NCBI RefSeq assembly: GCF_000001735.4
Contig: NC_003074.8
Location: forward strand, 21,459,261-21,523,260
Length of the DNA stretch: 64,000 nucleotides
Direction: 5' to 3'
Origin: Arabidopsis thaliana
Lineage: Eukaryota > Streptophyta > Magnoliopsida > Brassicales > Brassicaceae
Below, in pieces: positions 57,515 through 64,000 of the stretch; within the stretch, counting starts at the first letter, position 1; each line of letters begins with the position of its first letter. The translations under genes and the position numbers were made by a program. The notes beneath the pieces are model-generated. The model was not told the DNA's origin. It did not search any database and saw nothing but the letters and a program-made list of their open reading frames with translations.

Positions 57515-59869
57515 ATGGCTTCTTCTCCGCCGTCAGATCCCACCGATCGAGATGCAGAAACTCTTTCGCAGAACCCTAGTTTAATCGAGAAGCCGAGCGT
57601 AGTAGAGCAAGGAAGTCTTTCCGTGGAGAATGTCGCTGAAAAAGCCTTAAATTTAGAATCAACACAAGACGAAGAAACGCAGAACTTGCAGGATCTGGAG
57701 GAGTCCGACGGTAGAGATCAGCAATTAGAAGCTTCGCTTGAGGAAAGTAGGAACGAAGAGGACGATATGGACACGACGCAAGCCGTAAGCTCTTCTTATT
57801 ACCGCCGTGGAGGTGGACCAAAGCGGAAGAAAGGGAATCAGAAGAAACGAAAGCAGCTAGAGAAGTCAAAAGAGAAACTTGAGGTACTTTTGAAAACTTT
57901 GAAGCCGATAGCTTTCGCTCCATGTAAAACCCTAGATTTTGCTCGGCATGAGAAGCTATTGAAGACGTTAGGTCTGTGGGATTTTGTGCATTTGGATTTT
58001 GATCAAAATATCCGTGAGGATCTAGTAGCGAACCTTGTTGCGTATTATAATTCAGAGCGTCGATGCAGCTATGTAAATGGGGCTAGGATTAACGTCAGCC
58101 GTCCCGATTTGGCTCGAGCGTTGAAGTTGCCTATGAAGAAAGACTTTGTTGTTACAGAGGAGGAGAGAGAACTTCTGGAAAACGATGAATCGGTTAGGTT
58201 TATTGATGAGATTGTTTCAACTTGTGTTCTACTGCAAAGAGATGATATGTGGATTATGCCTGTAGAGATTGTTGAATGGACAAGGGATATAAAGCAAAAG
58301 CATTTGGAAAAGTTAGACTGGCCCAAATTGCTCTGGTTCATGGTTGAGAAAGAACTGAAAGCGGAGCCTCCGCTTGGTGATTGTTTTTTTGCTTCTCATC
58401 TGCAGCTGTTGATCAAATCACAGAAAGAAGATTTGCTAAAGGAGAAATGTAAGGCTGATGATGAGGAGGATGATGATGATGATGATGACGATGTAAAGGA
58501 GGTTGATTTTTTGGTAAAATCACCAAAAGAAGATTGTTTGGAGGTTAAGGAAGAAGATGTTGGTGCTGCAGATTCAAGAAAGGATGATGGTGCTGTCGAC
58601 TTGAAAGAAGACAAGTATGTGGAAGAACATATGCTCGAACTGAATCTCGGGCAAGAGACAGTGTCAGAAATGGTCTCTGGGGAAGAGCGAGGTCCTGTTG
58701 AGGGACAGCCAATGGATGTTGAGGAAAATAAGAAAGAAGAGGATGAAAGGTGGGCATGGAATGGAGACTCTCATGCTGGTTCTCATTTCCTTCGCCGTTG
58801 CAATCATAGTAGTGCCAGGGAGGGAGACGAAGATAATCATATAGAAGGATCCATGGAAATGGGAGAAGATGAACCAATTGAAGATGTCGAGGAAGAGGAA
58901 ACTGAGGAAGATACAGAAAAGCATGAAGGGGGGTTTCCTTTTTTTCCAAATGGTGATTCCCTCCAGGGAGTTGGCCAAGGGAATCTCATGTTGGGAGATG
59001 CATCTCCGTTAGGTTACAACTCTGGGTTACAAATTCATGGCAATTCAATTGGTGGTGATTTCCTTGCTTCTAGGGGTGAGATGCATATGGCTATGGGTTC
59101 AGGTAGTTCTTCTCTGTTCGGGAATGGCAATAACAAGAGGGAGATTGAACACGAGAATGGTATTACTTATCATTCTCATAACCCCATTAATAAGAGGTTG
59201 AGGACCGAAGAACCCTCTTGGGATGAAAAACCACCCCCAGTTGACATGTGTTTGGATCAGATGGCGTACTGGGCGGAAAAAGCTAGATTGTCATTTGCTG
59301 AAAAAGATCGAGAGCGTGAACAATCTGTTATAAACCAGCAGTACCTGATGAACGAGCTACAAAGCAAGACAGCAATGATTCAGGAATTGGAAAGAACCAA
59401 GTTTGAGGAGCAACAGAGAAAAGATATAATGATCTATAAGCTTGAGAGTGAGCTTCGTATGATGACAAGTGTAGTTGAGGGTTATAGGAAGGCTTTGAAA
59501 ATAACACAAAAGGCGTCAAGAGAGCACAGAAAACGTTGCCCTTTACGTGATGATAAACAAGTTTACATGGATGTCAAAGGTTCTGGAGGTTTAGTCCTGA
59601 GCACTACTGAAATTGAAAAGCTGAGATTGAAGCAAGAAGAGGAAGACAGGATGCAACGAGTTCTAGCTAAAAGACAGATTGACGATTTTGAACATAACTG
59701 GCTTAATAAATTTGAAGAACACATGGAGGCAGTAGAATTGCTGAACGAGAGATTGATCGAGAATGAGGATGAAGTGAAGATCTTGAGAGAAACACTTTCG
59801 GAAAGCAAGAATATTGAGACATCTGAAGTTGCTGCTGCTATGGAAGAAACTGCTACAGAAGAAACATGA
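57515..59869 (+). CDS. Nuclear coiled-coil protein of unknown function
   Basis: Single coding exon of 784 aa; start MASSPPSDPT at a good context (GCCATGGCT). Acidic N-terminus; basic NLS-like GPKRKKGNQKKRKQ (101-114). A conserved globular part (about 118-225) is centred on DLVANLVAYYNSERRCSYVN...RPDLARALKLP, which to my eye recalls the N-terminal domain of 'putative plant transposon protein'/mobile-domain families. An Asp run (about 318-328, GAT repeats) and an EAR-like LELNL (374-378) follow. The C-terminal third is a long coiled coil (about 590-760) with an intervening CPLRDDKQVYMDVKG block. Counterpart by order: At3g58110, paralogue At2g42370. Function unknown; nuclear location inferred. 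Confidence 0.8.
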   Translation: MASSPPSDPTDRDAETLSQNPSLIEKPSVVEQGSLSVENVAEKALNLESTQDEETQNLQDLEESDGRDQQLEASLEESRNEEDDMDTTQAVSSSYYRRGGGPKRKKGNQKKRKQLEKSKEKLEVLLKTLKPIAFAPCKTLDFARHEKLLKTLGLWDFVHLDFDQNIREDLVANLVAYYNSERRCSYVNGARINVSRPDLARALKLPMKKDFVVTEEERELLENDESVRFIDEIVSTCVLLQRDDMWIMPVEIVEWTRDIKQKHLEKLDWPKLLWFMVEKELKAEPPLGDCFFASHLQLLIKSQKEDLLKEKCKADDEEDDDDDDDDVKEVDFLVKSPKEDCLEVKEEDVGAADSRKDDGAVDLKEDKYVEEHMLELNLGQETVSEMVSGEERGPVEGQPMDVEENKKEEDERWAWNGDSHAGSHFLRRCNHSSAREGDEDNHIEGSMEMGEDEPIEDVEEEETEEDTEKHEGGFPFFPNGDSLQGVGQGNLMLGDASPLGYNSGLQIHGNSIGGDFLASRGEMHMAMGSGSSSLFGNGNNKREIEHENGITYHSHNPINKRLRTEEPSWDEKPPPVDMCLDQMAYWAEKARLSFAEKDREREQSVINQQYLMNELQSKTAMIQELERTKFEEQQRKDIMIYKLESELRMMTSVVEGYRKALKITQKASREHRKRCPLRDDKQVYMDVKGSGGLVLSTTEIEKLRLKQEEEDRMQRVLAKRQIDDFEHNWLNKFEEHMEAVELLNERLIENEDEVKILRETLSESKNIETSEVAAAMEETATEET

Positions 59870-62028
59870 GATGCTCTCAAGGTACGTACTATACTATCCT
59901 TTAAGAAAAACATGAGTCCCTGTTTCGTTGAATTGGTGACTGAACGTTTTAGTCGCTTCCTGCATCCATTATAGAGGAATCTTGAATCTACTGTTTCCAT
60001 GTTCAAAATAATATTATGGTGATGTCCGAGTATATCATATGAGTAGTGAGAGTGTGAGACACACAATAAAGAAAACCGATTTTAGTAGATGAGTAGAATT
60101 TTGTAATGACTCGGAATGTTTCAAGTATATATGCATAAGATTCTAGATATCTCAAAATATTCTGTCATTATTATATCCACCAACACTTAGTAATCTTCTT
60201 CTTTCGCCACTATGGTTTATATTAGTTTTGTTTTGTTTTTGTTTAACTGCTACATATAACTGATTTTTCTCAAATTTGTCTGTCCCTGTAGGTTTGCAAA
60301 TCCGTGAAGCTTTTGAAGCTCATTTGAAAAAGCATCAATTTAGCATCTTCATTTTGTATGATAGACAATGATGATCGAATCCAATATCTTCTTTTTATCT
60401 CTTTCTAGGAAATGTAACCAACGGTTGTGATCAATGCCAAGTCTCAACTAGCACAAAACATTCAATCATCTTTTGAGATTCTTCAACATACTCTGATGAA
60501 CAGCTTCAAAAACTGATTTAATCTTAGACTTTTGACGATTGTGACAACAAGTAGTAGTTGAGTGTACCATTTTTGGAAGAAAAATATAAGAAATAAATAA
60601 TGAGAAGAAAATTGAAGGAAAAGGTTATTTAATTGGACTTTATAGTATTAGACTATTAGTATATTCCAGAGTATAAAATTGTATATAAGGCCCAATGAGA
60701 GGAGTGAATTGGTATTGGCACTGACATAAGTTAAAAACACTGGAACTGACAACATCTCGCTTTCATACATATCCCAACAAGTCCAACACAAGACCACTAA
60801 CCTCTTGTCTTTAAAAAACTTTCTCCTCTTCAAATTTTCTTTTTATAATCCTCTTCAAAATTTTAAACTTCCTACTTTGTAGCTTTCCTCTGTAACTTTA
60901 CTCTATCCTCCATATTAACTTTGACTGTCTCATTCAACTTTGAAACCAAAGTAAAAGATAAATTGTATTTGATTAAACATTATTTACAAATTGTTAAGAA
61001 AAATAAAAAAAGAAAAGAAGAGGAAACAAAGCCAATCATGTAGCAACGAGACCGTAGTGGTCCAGGCCAAAGAACATAGCACGTGAACTTACAGCTTAGC
61101 CTTCAGATGTCTCCACGTTCTCCCTTTTCTTTCCCTTTTTTCACCCCACATTTTCAGATTTTGACCCACTTTGACCCTAATTACTCATAAAGGTTTGATT
61201 CATAAGAAAATAAAACTCACTAATCTTGTTTTCTTTGTCTGTAATTATACAATGTATGACATTCGTGATGTGTTTGTATTCGTTGATATATGTATATATT
61301 GATATATCATCTAGATTCTATATGACATCATCTAAATGTCCAGGCCCTACGTAAGGAAGTGGCTACATTAGCTAGTAATACCTTACATTTTCACTTGATT
61401 TTTTCGAAGGACAAAAAATGAAAAAAACCTGAGGTTAAAATATTATTAAATCATCATAATTAATTGATTTTTTCTTAACAATGAAATAATCGTACGAGTT
61501 TTTAAGGAATGAGAAATCGCTTTCAGTCACTTCAAATATAAATTTTGAAACTATGTGTTAACATTTCATGGTTCACAAATCCTGTTCTTTTTGTCACTAG
61601 AAGTTAAACAAGTATATAAATTGTTATATTTGTTTATTATATGGATGATGGCACACATCAAAATTTGAACCATGTGAAAAGAGGGAATCTTTAACTATTC
61701 GATTACCCTAAATTTGATGGAAAAAAAAATCATTCGGAAAAAATATCAATTAGTACACAATGCATAGACACTCCAACAAAAAAATTGAATAAACAACAAA
61801 TCAGCTAAGTTCTTTTTACATATCATTCCCACTTTCCCCCTCCCACTCCATAAGAAAAAAAAAAAAAAACAGATACATCAAAAGCAAATTCATCACAACT
61901 TAAAAAAATGTGATTAGATCAAATAAAAAAGGCCATCTTCTTTGATAAATTAATTTCTTGACACAAAGAGGTTTTATAGTCAAGAATCTTTTCGCCATGA
62001 AAAGAAAGATCTTAGTGAACGAACAGCT
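59870..62028. other. Intergenic DNA between convergent genes
   Basis: 2.2 kb, AT-rich. The first ~450 bases look like a spliced 3' UTR of the coiled-coil gene (a donor-like GTACGT at 59882; an acceptor-like CCCTGTAG at 60284-60291). A poly-A tract lies at 61855-61869. No other gene is supported. Confidence 0.5.
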
Positions 62029-63818
62029 TTAGACATTGAGGAGCTGTTCCTTCTCAACGGACGGTTTGATATCGGCCGGAGATTGATCGGAGACATTATT
62101 CTCCATCTTCTTGAGGCTTTGTTGATGATATACTTGTCGAAGTCTCTCTATTTCTCTCTTCAATGCTTCTTGATGAGCTGAAAATATTAAAATTTACAAT
62201 TATCAGTGTTGTCAATAAACCTAAATATTCAATGAGTACTCACATGTTTCATGTTAACATAAATATCTATACTTATCTCATATATATGTTCACACATGGA
62301 CAGTTGTTCTAACTTATTAATCATACTAAACTCTATTGATCTTGTGATTCATTATTACTAGCTAGATCCATGTTATAAAATAATTAGCTATAGATATATA
62401 TAAACCTTACTAAATCTATTCAAGCAGGACAATATATATTTCATGTTTGTAATTTTATGAATCATGAAGCATGCATTGCCGCAAGTACTTCCTTGTATAT
62501 AGTTTATATTACTAAAGAATAATTATTGGTCGAGCCTATATATTGTCAGTGACTATTAAATACATGGAGCTAGTGAAACTTCAGACAATAATAGTAAAAA
62601 AAAACAAACAAATTTCTATAGTTTGATAGTATCCCTGAAAAATATATTCAGAAGAATTTTATACAATGTTAGAAAATTGAAAAAAAGTTCAAAATAGAAA
62701 ATTACCGTCTTTGAAAATCTTATCTTGTGCTAAAGCTGCGATTCGTTGCTTGATAGCACTATTGTCGACGTTGAGAAGCAATCGCTGATGATCCAAAAAC
62801 GCAACTCTTGGCGATAACACTGACACTTCAGTCTTCATTCCACAATTTTAAATGATTTGTTGATCAGTATTTAAACTTTTTATTTAGATTGTTTTACATT
62901 AATAAACATAGTATATCTTTGTGTGTAAATTAATTACCTGCAATGAAGTAACGCTCCTTTCAAGCTCTGATATGTATTGCAATTTCCTCACCCTTGATCT
63001 CTGTGCTGATTGCCTATTTGCTAAAATTCTGTAGAAAATTTCAGCAAAAACAAAAATTAGATTTTATCGATGTGACACTAATTTAACTATTTTATAAAAA
63101 CGGTGTATCGAATTATCAGATACTATTATAAACTGTACGTGCATGCATGACCTTCCTTGGGGTTTTGGGAAATAGTAAATAAAAATGTTAATTACCTTTT
63201 TACCCTTTTAGGGTCGTGAATACGATTACCGGAGCTTCCACCGGAGTTTTGATTCGCCGACGGACCATCTTGTGGCTCCGTCTTGCACTGGCTTTGGACC
63301 TCGTCTGATTCGTTGTAATTGTTACCGGCGGCGTTGTTTTGATTGGCTACATTATTGTCCATGTGATGATCATGATCGGACGGTGGTGCTTCTTTGTTGT
63401 TGTCGTCGTCGCTAAGGCTATTATGATCGGACGGCGTGGAGGTGTTGGAGGATGAACGCGTGGGACCCACATTGCCGTTGATGCTGTGATGATGATGATG
63501 ATTGTGGTTATTGTTGTGTACGTCGTCGTTGAACATGGACATGAATTGCTCGTCGTCAAACCTATCGAAGTGGTGGTTTCCGACGCCGGAGGAAGGTGGT
63601 TCAAGGAAAGCAATGGAGTCGCTTATAGAACGACGGTGAGTCCCACGGCGAGTCGCTGAGAAGTCGAGAAACTCATCCATCCATGAAGGGTTTTGTTGTT
63701 GAGGTCCAGCGGTTGCTGCGGCTGCCGCCGTTGCGGCTATGGAAGGGAGTTTCTGGGAGGAGAAGTCAGGCCAATTTGGCGTCGTCATGGTTGGGATTTT
63801 CGGAGGAAGTTGTGCCAT
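62029..63818 (-). CDS. BZIP61: bZIP transcription factor 61
   Basis: Four exons on the minus strand: 63196-63818, 62938-63028, 62706-62832, 62029-62177; 329 aa, the length remembered for Arabidopsis bZIP61 (At3g58120). The N-terminal half is Asn/His/Ser-rich, disordered, with RRSISDSIAFLE near residue 61 and repeated Asn/His runs. The basic region DPKRVKRILANRQSAQRSRV has the N-x7-R signature, followed by a leucine zipper (LQYISELERSVTSLQTEVSV ... L..L..). Group E bZIPs (bZIP34, bZIP61) act in pollen development and lipid-related gene control; bZIP61 has a zipper that favours heterodimers (family knowledge). The zipper is interrupted by introns 1-3 in the usual places for this group. Confidence 0.96.
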
Positions 63819-64000
63819 TAATAAAGATTTAATGGCACACCAGATTTTTTTGTAAGAGGTCAAATGAAAAACAAAGGAAAGGATCAAAGATTTGAGAGAA
63901 ACAACAAAAAATTCAAGTGAGGATCAAGAGAGAAATTGAAAGTTTTAGATGATCAAAATGCTAAAACAGATTAAGAACCATTAGAGAAAGAGAGAGAGAA
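63819..64000. other. Leader of bZIP61
   Basis: GA-rich on the plus strand (CT-rich leader on the minus strand); the promoter lies outside the window. Confidence 0.5.

Noticed and set aside
1-64000. CRISPR arrays, operons, phage-like or toxin modules
   Set aside because: Gene structure is eukaryotic throughout; no regularly spaced direct repeats or prokaryotic ribosome-binding sites with packed genes are seen.

Overview
This window is plant nuclear DNA, very probably from Arabidopsis thaliana or a close Brassicaceae relative. The gene order matches my memory of the lower arm of Arabidopsis chromosome 3, about At3g57950 to At3g58120. Several spliced models assembled by hand give the protein lengths I remember for named Arabidopsis genes: PGL34 308 aa, SINAT2 308, MTP8 411, GIS 253, PDCB5 180 and bZIP61 329. 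The DNA is AT-rich. Introns are short and T-rich with GT..AG borders, and promoters carry TATA boxes and TGGGCC/GGCCCA site II elements. There is no bacterial, organellar or viral block.

Layout. 1-12.1 kb: a DUF761 'cotton fibre' protein (+), two tandem EMSY-like ENT+Agenet genes (+), a SANT/bromodomain-like nuclear protein (-) and the chloroplast outer-envelope channel OEP40 (-). 12.9-13.5 kb: a short Helitron-like element. 15.7-24.0 kb: VQ25 (+), plastoglobulin PGL34 (-), a DnaJ protein (+) and three small secreted glycine-rich genes in a dispersed tandem family. 26.3-37.8 kb: RING protein MUSE1 (+), a tRNA-Ser(GCU), E3 ligase SINAT2 (+), a duplicated fragment of the MUSE1 5' end, and a large conserved protein of unknown function (+) with a short uORF touching its start. 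38.5-40.4 kb: the Mn transporter MTP8 (-). 40.4-53.2 kb: a gene-poor stretch with the trichome regulator GIS (-) alone in the middle, a possible spliced noncoding transcript, and diverged repeats. 53.2-64 kb: a damaged dirigent gene (-), a small Tudor-like protein (-), a 194-bp hAT-type MITE with target duplication, a decayed NYN-domain fragment, PDCB5 (-) and a nuclear coiled-coil protein (+) sharing a divergent site II promoter, and bZIP61 (-).

The genes do not form a pathway. Themes are nuclear and chromatin proteins (two EMSY-like, bromodomain-like, Tudor-like), transcriptional regulators (VQ25, GIS, bZIP61), ubiquitin ligases (MUSE1, SINAT2), plastid proteins (OEP40, PGL34) and cell-surface proteins (PDCB5, glycine-rich family). 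I see no clearly new multi-gene system. The best candidates for undescribed biology are the fast-diverging glycine-rich trio, the MUSE1 5' fragment placed upstream of another gene, the uORF that abuts its main start codon, and the possible lncRNA with a duplicated site II promoter.
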